Position numbers and translations under genes: made by a program. Shown one piece after another: positions 26,494 through 33,220 of a stretch of 64,000 nt of DNA; position 1 is the first letter of the stretch, and each line of letters opens with the position of its first letter. Origin of the DNA: Pseudonocardia sp. DSM 110487 (GTDB lineage: Bacteria > Actinomycetota > Actinomycetes > Mycobacteriales > Pseudonocardiaceae); contig NZ_CP080521.1 in NCBI RefSeq assembly GCF_019468565.1, positions 558,001 to 622,000 of the forward strand, read 5' to 3'. The notes under the pieces were generated by a model that made no database searches, was not told the DNA's origin, and saw only the letters and a program-made list of their open reading frames with translations.

Positions 26494-28509
26494 ATGACGA
26501 GTGATGCGGGCGCGCTGGGTGCCCCCAATTTCGACGTCGTCCTCCGGGGCTACGACCGCAAGCAGGTCGATGAGCACGTGGCCCGCCTCCAGCGCGTGGT
26601 CTCGCGAATGCGCGCCGACCTCGAGATGGCCCGCAGCCACCCGCTGCCCCTCGTGTCCCCGCCCGGCGGAATGCCCGCCGCGGGTGGCCCGCGTCCCGCG
26701 CCGCCGCGACCCGGCCCCGGTGGCCCCCCGCAGCGCGGGAGTGATGCACCCGACGTCGTCGGCAGCTTCACCGACCGCATGCAGAGCATCTTGCAGGCGG
26801 CGGAGGAGGAGGCTGCCGAGATCCGCAACAAGGCGCGTGCCGCCGCACGCGCGGAGGAAGAGAAGGTCCGAGCGCAGCTGGCCGACCTCGTGCGACAGCG
26901 CGACGCGCTCCTGAACGAGCTCACGCGCATGCGCGGGCAGCTCGAGGGCATGCTCGCGGCCCCCACCGGGCGTCTGGACCTCACCAGGGGCGACAGCGGC
27001 GGCGGCCAGGCCCGGCCGACCCCTTCGCCCTCCCCGAGCGCGGCGAAGCCGAGCCCGGGAAAGCCCCAGCCGTCGCCGTCGTCCCAGCCGTCGTCCCAAC
27101 CGTCCGCGCAGCCTGCCCAGCAGCCCTCGCAGCCGGCTGCCCAGCCGTCGGCGGGCAACCGGCAGGGGAACGCTCCCGCTCCCGCGGCCCAGCCATCGGC
27201 AGGCACTCGATCGGGTGGTTCTTCCCAGCCGCCGCAGCAGCAGCGGTCCCAGCCGTCGCAGCAGCCGTCCTCGCAGCAGCCGTCAGGGCCCCGGCCGCCC
27301 GCCGCGCCCACCCCACGGCCACGTCCGTCGGGCGACGGCCATGGGCAGGCGCCCGCACGTCCCGCCGCCGATGCCACGAAGGGCGCAGGCGGACCGGAGG
27401 GCGGCTCCGGCCGTCCCGTTCCCGCCGACAGCGTCACCCGGGCCGCGCCGCAGGTCCCGCCACTCGCGCCGGCCCCCGCAAAGCCGCCCGCCACGGCGGC
27501 CGGCAGCGGATCGGCGCCTGCGGGGCAGGCCCAGAGCGCGTCGCGGCCCTCGACGCCGCCGCCCGCAGGCGGGTCGTGGCAGCAGCCCGGGCAGGGCGGC
27601 CAGAACCGCCCGGCGCAGAACCCGAGCGGTTCCGCTCCGTCCCGTCCGGCCGGCAAGTCCGGCAACGGGGCGCCGTCCGCCGGTTCCGGTCCGGCGGCGC
27701 CGAGCGGCTCGAGCCAGAACACGACGCAGGGGCAGCAGCCCGGCCAGCGAGCGAACGGGCCCGGCGCCGCCCAGCCGTCGGCTCCTCGGACGAACGCGCC
27801 CACGCCGAACCAGGGCTCGAACACGCCGGGGGGCAACGGGTCCGCACAGCGGCCCGCGGCCGCCCGCGGAAACACTCCGGGTGGCAACGGTTCCGGGCAG
27901 CAGGCCGGTGCCGCGCGCCCGGCCTCCGGGCAGCAGCAGGCCGGGCAGCAGCAGGCCGGGCAGCAGCAGGCCGGGCAGCAGCAGCAGCAGGGCGCGCAGC
28001 AGCAGCAGGGCGGGCAGCAGCAGCAGGGCGGGCAGCAGCAGGGCGGGCAGCAGCAGGGCGGGCAGCAGCAGGGAGCAGCGCAACCCGCTTCCGGCGGGCG
28101 CCCGTCCGGCCAGGCCCCTCCGTCCGGTGGCGAACAGCGGCGGCCGCCCGCGCAGGAGTCCGGTGACCTGTTCCGGGCGTCACCCGATCAGGCGAAGCGT
28201 GGCGGGGCCGAGCAAAGGCCTCCCGCGCGGCCAGTCGACCGGCCGGGCGGGGAGCGCACTGCCCTCGTCCCGACCGTCCCGCCATCGCAGGTGTCGCAGC
28301 CGCGCCAGAACGACAAGCCCGGGAACGGCGCCCCGACCACGGGCAACCCGCCCCGGCCTGCGTCCGCCCAGCGTCCGGACGGCGCACGACCCGAGCAGCG
28401 CAGGGACGGCCAGGGCGGCGCAGGGGAGTCCGGCAGGCAGGGTTCTGGGCCCTCCGGCAACGGCGCCGAGCACTCCGACCGATCCGCATCGGCGTCACGC
28501 TCCGGGTGA
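26494..28509 (+). CDS. DivIVA-like coiled-coil protein with long disordered Pro/Gln-rich tail
   Basis: A 671-residue protein. Residues ~10-45 resemble the DivIVA/Wag31 N-terminal domain (FDVVLRGYDRKQVDEHVARL). After a proline-rich linker comes a coiled coil (about 90-150, rich in Glu/Arg/Ala: QAAEEEAAEIRNKARAAARA). The remaining ~500 residues are low complexity: Pro/Ser/Gln, then a Gln-tract region (about 480-530) built of AGQQQ and GGQQQ units, then a basic Gly/Pro tail. It probably binds curved membrane or polar scaffolds, as DivIVA proteins do. The ribosome site GGGAGGGACGACGG precedes the ATG. Confidence 0.8.
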   Translation: MTSDAGALGAPNFDVVLRGYDRKQVDEHVARLQRVVSRMRADLEMARSHPLPLVSPPGGMPAAGGPRPAPPRPGPGGPPQRGSDAPDVVGSFTDRMQSILQAAEEEAAEIRNKARAAARAEEEKVRAQLADLVRQRDALLNELTRMRGQLEGMLAAPTGRLDLTRGDSGGGQARPTPSPSPSAAKPSPGKPQPSPSSQPSSQPSAQPAQQPSQPAAQPSAGNRQGNAPAPAAQPSAGTRSGGSSQPPQQQRSQPSQQPSSQQPSGPRPPAAPTPRPRPSGDGHGQAPARPAADATKGAGGPEGGSGRPVPADSVTRAAPQVPPLAPAPAKPPATAAGSGSAPAGQAQSASRPSTPPPAGGSWQQPGQGGQNRPAQNPSGSAPSRPAGKSGNGAPSAGSGPAAPSGSSQNTTQGQQPGQRANGPGAAQPSAPRTNAPTPNQGSNTPGGNGSAQRPAAARGNTPGGNGSGQQAGAARPASGQQQAGQQQAGQQQAGQQQQQGAQQQQGGQQQQGGQQQGGQQQGGQQQGAAQPASGGRPSGQAPPSGGEQRRPPAQESGDLFRASPDQAKRGGAEQRPPARPVDRPGGERTALVPTVPPSQVSQPRQNDKPGNGAPTTGNPPRPASAQRPDGARPEQRRDGQGGAGESGRQGSGPSGNGAEHSDRSASASRSG

Positions 28510-28554
28510 TCTTTATTGCGCACCGTGAGCTGAAAGGGCGTACGGTGCGCAACC

Positions 28555-29709
28555 ATGCAGCTGCCCCTGTCGGCGTCCGCGCTGGTCATGCTGGGCGTGG
28601 CCGCAGTGCTGGTCGGTGCCTTGATCCTCGTGGTGATCGCCGTGCGCAGGCGGAAACCCTCGACCGGATCCAGCCGGGTTCCACCGGACATGCGAAGGCC
28701 TCAGCCCCCGGCGACGTCGGGCCCGAACGCCGTCGACTCTCCTGCAGGCCCCACAGCGCCTGCATCGGTGGAACCGGTACCCGCACCTGCCCAGCAGGCG
28801 ACCGAACCCGCCGCCCCGTTCGTGCCGCAGCCGCTCGCGGGCCCGGTCGCCGCAGCGGCGGCGCCGCGCCCTGCGGAGGTCACCGCAAGGGTCGAGCCGC
28901 CCGGCGGCGGTGAGCAGGTCTTCGTCGACCCGACACCCTCCGGCGGGATGCCCACGGTCTCGTCGCGTCCCCACCAGGCTGGCTCGGGGCGCACGGTCGC
29001 GGCCGCGGTGGCGCAGGCGTTCGCTGTGCGGGCGGCCGCGGGCCGCACGGGCGGGCCGGACGTGCAGCGGCCCGCGGGCCCACCGCCGCCCGACGACAGC
29101 ACCCTCGACGCGTCGCAGAGCGACGATCAGCCCTCCGCCTCCGGCGTGGACGACGTCGACCCGGCCGCGAGGACCAATCCGGACGGCCTCGACATGACCG
29201 CGACGACGACGTCCGAGGCGGGCGAGCCCGAGCCCCACGTGAGCGGCAATGGCTGGGTTGCCACCGCCACTGAGCACCGCCCGGAGGGCAACGGGTGGCA
29301 GGCACCCGAGACCGCTGCTCCCACGCCCGTAGCGGGCTTCGTGGCGGGCGGATGGCCGGTGCCGGTACAGCCGGCCCCCGAGCCTGCCGCGGTGCCGGCG
29401 CCCCGCCCGGACGACGGCGGCGATGGCCGGCAGAGTGCCCCGGCCCGCGACGCGCGCGACCGGCTGCTCGCCGTGCTGCTCGACGACCCTGAGCGGGCCG
29501 TCGGCGCCGCCGACGAGCTGGAGACCTGCCTCCACGAGCTGGACCGCCTCACCGATGCCGTGCGCACGGGGCGAGCGGCCCTTCGCGACGTGCTGCACCG
29601 CCTGGCCGCCGCGGGCCTGCGCCCGGACCAGCTGGCCCGCCTGGCCCGCCTGCCGGAGAACGAAGTGCGGGAGCTACTGGAGGCCGCGCCCGCGGAGCAG
29701 CAGGCCTAG
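28555..29709 (+). CDS. single-pass membrane protein with disordered cytoplasmic tail
   Basis: A 384-residue protein with one N-terminal membrane span (ALVMLGVAAVLVGALILVV, residues ~9-27) followed by RRRK, so the long tail should be cytoplasmic. Residues ~40-300 are Pro/Ala/Gly-rich and probably disordered. The last ~80 residues form a helical, charged domain (RLLAVLLDDPERAVGAADEL, then LRDVLHRLAAAGLRPDQLA). I know no family for it. It lies 45 bases after the DivIVA-like gene on the same strand and is likely co-transcribed; the pair may be a polar or envelope-associated complex. Confidence 0.7.
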   Translation: MQLPLSASALVMLGVAAVLVGALILVVIAVRRRKPSTGSSRVPPDMRRPQPPATSGPNAVDSPAGPTAPASVEPVPAPAQQATEPAAPFVPQPLAGPVAAAAAPRPAEVTARVEPPGGGEQVFVDPTPSGGMPTVSSRPHQAGSGRTVAAAVAQAFAVRAAAGRTGGPDVQRPAGPPPPDDSTLDASQSDDQPSASGVDDVDPAARTNPDGLDMTATTTSEAGEPEPHVSGNGWVATATEHRPEGNGWQAPETAAPTPVAGFVAGGWPVPVQPAPEPAAVPAPRPDDGGDGRQSAPARDARDRLLAVLLDDPERAVGAADELETCLHELDRLTDAVRTGRAALRDVLHRLAAAGLRPDQLARLARLPENEVRELLEAAPAEQQA

Positions 29710-29726
29710 GTGTCCCTGGCCGCGCC

Positions 29727-29794
29727 CATGATCCGAAGTTTCGGGTGCTCATGGTTGTGAGGGCAGCCGTGGACAACCGCTAGTTCGGATCATG
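29727..29794. repeat. 68-bp nested inverted repeat
   Basis: CATGATCCGAA (29727-29737) is repeated inverted at 29784-29794. Inside lies a second inverted pair, GGTTGT (29753-29758) and ACAACC (29773-29778). The 386-bp gap 29710-30095 holds no convincing gene. This structure could be a short mobile (MITE/REP-like) unit or a structured 3' end of the upstream transcript. Confidence 0.55.
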
Positions 29795-29968
29795 CCCCGC
29801 CGCCGGTCGGGCGGTCGGGTCAGGCGCGATCGTGTCGATCCGTCGGGTCGGTCTGGTCGGGCCCCTGCCGGTGGGAACACGCCGGCGGCCGGGGCTGGTG
29901 GGTGAGCGCCGGGGGGCCAGGGCTGGGAACGGCGCGCCCACGAAAGACCCGGCACCCGGCCGCACCCC

Positions 29969-29994
29969 GGGGTGCGTTCCGCGGAACGCACCCC
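29969..29994. terminator. 26-bp perfect palindrome between convergent genes
   Basis: A perfect palindrome with the centre TTCCGCGGAA and GGGGTGCG/CGCACCCC arms. It lies between the plus-strand membrane-protein gene and the minus-strand nitrobindin gene. As RNA it would form the same strong hairpin in both directions, so a bidirectional terminator is the simplest reading. Confidence 0.6.
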
Positions 29995-30095
29995 CGGCCC
30001 AGGCGGTGATCAGCGGTTCGGTGCGAAAGCCGACGCCCCGAGCCCGGCTATCAGAGGAATGATCACGAAGTCCGGCTGGAGTGCTGCGTGCGCAA

Positions 30096-30716
30096 TCAGC
30101 CCGCGATGCGGTTCAGGCGCGCCGAGAGGTGTGGCTGCAGTGGCTGGCCCACCATCGCGCGCTCGTCCACGTAGGCCAGGTCGCCGCCCTCGACCAGACC
30201 GTAGAGGCGGTGGGAGCCCACCACCTCCTTGGCCGACGCCGTGCGCACCACGGCGTCGGTCTCGATCTCCCACGAGGTCAGGTTGCGCGCCCGGCCGTAG
30301 AAGATCTCGGTGATGCCGGTGGCGTGGGTGATCAGCACCTCGAGCTCACCGTCGGGCTGTGGGCGCCAGAAGCCGGTCTCACGGGCGCCGGGGCGCACCA
30401 CCTCGCCGTCCGGGCCGAGCAGCCACGCCTTGGCCTCGTAGGTCAGGAACGGGCGGCCGTCGTGGGCGAAGACGATCTGCTGCCCGAAGCTGTAGGGGCC
30501 GTCGATCGTGGGGTAGACGACCTCCCCGGTGCCGCGCCACACGCCGACGAGCGGGAGCAGGCCGATGCACAGCTCGTGCAGGTCGGGGCCCTCACGCAGG
30601 TTGGCGGTGTCGTCCGGGATCGGCAGGTCGTCGAACCGCGGCCGGTTGCGCTGCGGGGAGTCGGGTGCGGCGTTGGCCGGGCCGGTGATGGTGCCCGGCA
30701 GCTCGTCACGGCTCAT
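30096..30716 (-). CDS. nitrobindin-like haem-binding beta-barrel protein (FABP/DUF1794 family)
   Basis: A 206-residue protein of the nitrobindin family. The hallmark GxWxGxG appears as LVGVWRGTGEVVYPTI (about residue 58), and later segments such as FLTYEAKAWLLGPDG and ETGFWRPQPDGELEVLI build the ten-strand barrel. Nitrobindins bind ferric haem and isomerise peroxynitrite. The usual proximal His lies near the C-terminus (GSHRLYGLVEGGDLAYV region). The ATG overlaps the stop of a 40-codon membrane gene (ATGA). Synteny with M. tuberculosis Rv0813c supports the call. Confidence 0.88.
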   Translation of the reverse strand: MSRDELPGTITGPANAAPDSPQRNRPRFDDLPIPDDTANLREGPDLHELCIGLLPLVGVWRGTGEVVYPTIDGPYSFGQQIVFAHDGRPFLTYEAKAWLLGPDGEVVRPGARETGFWRPQPDGELEVLITHATGITEIFYGRARNLTSWEIETDAVVRTASAKEVVGSHRLYGLVEGGDLAYVDERAMVGQPLQPHLSARLNRIAG

Positions 30717-30835
30717 GGCTTCGACTCCTCGGGCCCGCTCGGAGCCGTCGTGAAGAGCCGACGGAGCAGGTACCCGGTGTAGGCGGTGATCCCGCCGCAG
30801 ACGGCGAGGAGCACGCCGGTGAACAACCACTGCAC
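30713..30835 (-). CDS. small single-pass membrane protein, 40 aa
   Basis: A 40-codon gene with GTG at 30833-30835 and a stop overlapping the nitrobindin ATG (ATGA). It encodes a membrane span, WLFTGVLLAVCGGITAYTGY, followed by LLRRLFTT and a short acidic tail ending EESKP. The hydrophobic segment, the positive residues after it and the four-base coupling to the next gene make it a convincing small protein. Function unknown; it may anchor or accompany nitrobindin. Confidence 0.65.
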   Translation of the reverse strand: MQWLFTGVLLAVCGGITAYTGYLLRRLFTTAPSGPEESKP

Positions 30836-30856
30836 CGGGCGCACCCTACCCGGTTG

Positions 30857-30950
30857 CAGCAAAGCCACTTCCACGCAAGCACGTTGCATGAAAGTGGCTC
30901 TGCTTTCCCCGGGGAGCCCCCGCCTTGCTTCGCGGCGGCGGTGGCTCCCC
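30857..30950 (-). terminator. two stem-loops after the sulfurtransferase/DUF1416 operon
   Basis: Downstream of the DUF1416 stop on the minus strand come two hairpins. In the first, GGGGAGCC (30911-30918) pairs with GGCTCCCC (30943-30950), with an inner CCGCC/GGCGG. In the second, AGCCACTT at about 30861 pairs with AAGTGGCT at about 30897, with an inner GCAA/TTGC. Together they should end the sseA-DUF1416 transcript before the small membrane gene. Confidence 0.6.
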
Positions 30951-30983
30951 GGAAGTGCGTTTGGGCTGCAATCCCAGGTCGGC

Positions 30984-31283
30984 CTACGCGAGCGCGATCT
31001 CCGCGCGGTGGACGCCGGGGCCCTCGGCGGTCAGCTCGGCCTGGCCGGTGCCCACCCGGGAGAGCGCGCGGACGGTCCACGTGCCGGGCGCTGCGAAGAA
31101 CCGGAACTGTCCGGCCTCCGACGCCACCACCTCGGCCGTGAACTCGCCGGTGCCGTCCAGCAGCCGCACGAAGGCGCCGCCGACGGGCTCACCGCCTGCG
31201 ACGACCCGGCCGGTGAGGACGGTCTCCTTGGTCAGATCGGTGCCCGGCGGGAGCGCGACCGCCTGGTCGGGTGCACCGCACAT
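30984..31283 (-). CDS. DUF1416 protein (SseC-like)
   Basis: A 99-residue DUF1416 protein: MCGAPDQAVALPPGTDL at the start, and a single Ig-like beta domain (VLTGRVVAGGEPVGGAFVRL, then GTWTVRALSRVG). In M. tuberculosis the homologue is SseC, always next to the thiosulfate sulfurtransferase. Its ATG shares one base with the sulfurtransferase stop. The conserved N-terminal Cys (MCG) could carry sulfur, but that is my inference; no reaction is established. Confidence 0.9.
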   Translation of the reverse strand: MCGAPDQAVALPPGTDLTKETVLTGRVVAGGEPVGGAFVRLLDGTGEFTAEVVASEAGQFRFFAAPGTWTVRALSRVGTGQAELTAEGPGVHRAEIALA

Positions 31284-32134
31284 CAGGAGACCTTCTTCGC
31301 GGGCGCGCCCAGCTCGATCGGCACGCCGATCAGGGAGCCGTACTCGGTCCAGCTGCCGTCGTAGTTCTTGACGTCGCCGTAGCCGAGCAGCTCGTGCAGC
31401 ACCACCCAGGTGTGGGAGCTGCGCTCACCGATGCGGCAGTAGGCGATGGTGGCCTTGCCTGCCTCGTAGCCCTCCTCGCCGTAGAGCTTCGCGAGGTCCT
31501 CGTCGGACTTGAACGTGCCGTCCTCGTTGGCTGCCTTGCTCCACGGGATGTTGATCGCCGAGGGCACGTGGCCGGGCCGCTGCGACTGCTCCTGCGGCAG
31601 GTGGGCGGGCGCGAGGATCTTGCCGGAGAACTCGTCGGGCGAGCGGACGTCGACCAGGTTCTTCTTGCCGATCGAGTCGACCACCTCGTCGCGGAAGGCG
31701 CGGATCGACAGGTCCGGGTCCTGCGCGGTGTAGGTGGTGGCGGTGGGCTCCACGACGTCCGTGGTCAGCGTCCGGCCGTCGAGCTCCCACTTCTTGCGTC
31801 CGCCGTCGAGCAGCTTGACGTCGGCGTGTCCGTACAGCTTGAACTGCCAGTAGGCGTAGGCGGCGAACCAGTTGTTGTTGCCGCCGTAGAGCACGACGGT
31901 GTCGTCGTTGCTCACGCCCTTGGCCGACAGCAGCTGCGCGAACTGGTCCTTGTCGACGATGTCGCGGCGCACCGGGTCCTGCAGCTCGGTGGTCCAGTTG
32001 ATCTTGACGGCGCCGGGCAGGTGGCCGCCGTCGTAGGCGGTGGTGTCCTCGTCGACCTCGAGGAAGACGATGCCGTCGGTGCCGAGGTTCTTCTCGGCCC
32101 AGTCGGCGGTGACCAGGACGTCCTGGCGGCTCAT
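31283..32134 (-). CDS. sseA: thiosulfate/3-mercaptopyruvate sulfurtransferase (two-domain rhodanese)
   Basis: A 283-residue tandem-rhodanese protein. The C-terminal domain holds the catalytic Cys233 in AYCRIGERSSHTW. The N-terminal domain has GGNNNW at the same place and is inactive, as usual. The enzyme moves sulfane sulfur from thiosulfate to acceptors, probably in the cytoplasm because no signal peptide is seen. Equivalent to cysA2/Rv0815c by neighbourhood. The ATG at 32132-32134 overlaps the stop of a 32-codon frame (ATGA). Upstream lies a Cys-rich leader peptide and a stem that buries the ribosome site of that frame, so expression is probably cysteine-responsive. Confidence 0.92.
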   Translation of the reverse strand: MSRQDVLVTADWAEKNLGTDGIVFLEVDEDTTAYDGGHLPGAVKINWTTELQDPVRRDIVDKDQFAQLLSAKGVSNDDTVVLYGGNNNWFAAYAYWQFKLYGHADVKLLDGGRKKWELDGRTLTTDVVEPTATTYTAQDPDLSIRAFRDEVVDSIGKKNLVDVRSPDEFSGKILAPAHLPQEQSQRPGHVPSAINIPWSKAANEDGTFKSDEDLAKLYGEEGYEAGKATIAYCRIGERSSHTWVVLHELLGYGDVKNYDGSWTEYGSLIGVPIELGAPAKKVS

Positions 32135-32229
32135 GCGGTGGCTCCCTGGCTGTCGGTGGTGCGATCTCGGGCGTGCGCGAACCCGCTGCCGGCACGGGGC
32201 ACGGCAGACGGGTGCGGTGATTCGGTCAT
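32131..32229 (-). CDS. 32-codon frame translationally coupled to the sulfurtransferase
   Basis: ATG at 32227-32229 follows AGGAG with a 7-base spacing, the best ribosome site in this 5' region. The frame runs 32 codons (MTESPHPSAVPRAGSG at its start) to a TGA that overlaps the sulfurtransferase ATG. The sulfurtransferase itself has only a weak site (GGGAG at poor spacing). I infer that ribosomes reach sseA by re-initiating from this frame. The peptide has no recognisable domain and may serve only for coupling. Confidence 0.55.
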   Translation of the reverse strand: MTESPHPSAVPRAGSGFAHARDRTTDSQGATA

Positions 32230-32236
32230 GCGAATG

Positions 32237-32272
32237 CTCCTGAGGGCGTGGAAGGACGCAGATGCTCAGGAG
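32237..32272 (-). promoter_or_regulatory. Shine-Dalgarno-sequestering stem after the Cys-rich leader
   Basis: In the transcript, CTCCTGAG (32265-32272) is perfectly complementary to CTCAGGAG (32237-32244), with an inner GCGT/ACGC pair and a CCTTCC loop. The second arm contains the AGGAG of the 32-codon frame. The first arm contains the last codons and the TGA of the Cys-rich leader peptide. A ribosome that finishes or stalls on the leader would decide whether this stem can form. Confidence 0.7.
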
Positions 32273-32340
32273 GCGCGACACAGGCAGCTGCCGACGCGGC
32301 ACAGATCAACTGCGCGGCGACGGGTCAGCGGCCAGAACAC
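32266..32340 (-). CDS. Cys-rich leader peptide (24 aa) of the sulfurtransferase operon
   Basis: GTG at 32338-32340 opens a 24-codon frame ending in TGA at 32266-32268. It contains RRRAVDLCRVGSCLCRAS, so three Cys codons lie within its last 11 residues, each in or near a Cys-Arg pair. The RRxVDLxR...LCR pattern is that of the 'putative leader peptide' family I know upstream of actinobacterial sulfur genes. TACCCT, a -10-like hexamer, lies 7 bases before the GTG with no ribosome site between, which suggests a leaderless transcript. It is the likely cysteine sensor for the operon. Confidence 0.7.
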   Translation of the reverse strand: MFWPLTRRRAVDLCRVGSCLCRAS

Positions 32341-32428
32341 GCTGGTGAGGGTAACCGAGGATGCGGGATCGCGGCAGTACGGATGAGGAGCAGGTCACTT
32401 GCGGGTTTCCGCGCGGCCGCCGCGTCGG

Positions 32429-33220
32429 CTAGCCGGTAGCCGATACCGCGCCGTCGCCGAGGGTGAGGTCGTCGGCGTAGCCGCTGATCTCGAGCGCGCC
32501 GCCGACGGCGCGGAGCTTCGTCGGCGTTGCCGCGAGGGGGAGCGAGCCGGGGTCGATCCGCAGGGTGAACTGCTGCTGCAGCGTCCGCTGCACCGACGGG
32601 GGGAGCGGGTCCGCGTCGATGCCACCGATCCGCACGTCGAGCGGGACGATCTGCGCCTGCCCGTCCACCAGCTCGAGCATGGCGATGACGGCCACCTCCT
32701 GCTCCTCGCCGAGCAGGGTGATGTTGCCGGCGAGCCGAACCGCGTTTTCCGGGTCGATCGTCCGCAGCGACTTGTCGCCGCCCTCGTCGACGGCCTGCTC
32801 GAGGGCGTAGTCGTCGACGTTCTCGATGCGCAGCTTCTCGATGCCGGGGACGAGCCGTTCCACGTCGGAGGCGGGGATCTGGACGATGCCCTCGACCTCC
32901 TTCACGGACAGCGACTTCGGGCCCGATCCGAGCAGCATCGGCAGCGGTGCACTGACGTCGCGGAGCTGCGCGTGCACGGTCAGCTCCTGCAGCTCGCCCA
33001 CGCGGATCCGCTCGGCGTCGACGTCGACGCTCGAGTAGTCGCCGGAGATCGCCTGCGTGAGGAATGGGAAGCCGTTGATCCGCACGGACGGGTCGTCGAC
33101 GAGACCGATCTGCTCACGCATCTGGCGCGACACCGCGGACTCGGCGAGCGCGGCGGCTCCGTAGTCCACGGCGACGAACAGCCCGACCAGGACGAGCAGC
33201 GCGATGACCAGGCGCCTCAT
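32429..33220 (-). CDS. lmeA: LmeA-like DUF2993 phospholipid-binding protein
   Basis: A 263-residue DUF2993 protein with an N-terminal membrane anchor or signal (VIALLVLVGLFVAVDYGAAA) and the typical VRINGFPFLTQAISGDYSSV segment. The mycobacterial homologue LmeA (Rv0817c) is a periplasmic phospholipid-binding protein needed for lipomannan elongation; a similar envelope role is likely here. The ATG overlaps the hydrolase stop by four bases. The gap of 88 bases to the leader peptide holds the latter's promoter. Confidence 0.82.
   Translation of the reverse strand: MRRLVIALLVLVGLFVAVDYGAAALAESAVSRQMREQIGLVDDPSVRINGFPFLTQAISGDYSSVDVDAERIRVGELQELTVHAQLRDVSAPLPMLLGSGPKSLSVKEVEGIVQIPASDVERLVPGIEKLRIENVDDYALEQAVDEGGDKSLRTIDPENAVRLAGNITLLGEEQEVAVIAMLELVDGQAQIVPLDVRIGGIDADPLPPSVQRTLQQQFTLRIDPGSLPLAATPTKLRAVGGALEISGYADDLTLGDGAVSATG

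Noticed and set aside
27900..28080. CAG-type repeat as a CRISPR or tandem-repeat locus
   Set aside because: The units are 9-15 bases, irregular and in frame with the protein; there are no spacers, and no cas genes are present in the window.
26550..28552. Long minus-strand frames opposite the DivIVA-like gene
   Set aside because: They follow from its Pro/Gln-rich codons; no start context and no domain, and they would overlap a coherent coiled-coil gene.
29969..29994. Operator for a metalloregulator
   Set aside because: The palindrome lies between two gene ends, not near any promoter, so a terminator is more likely.
32131..32360. A riboswitch (SAM or similar) upstream of the sulfurtransferase
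   Set aside because: No multi-helix conserved core was seen; the region is explained by the leader peptide, the coupling frame and one stem.
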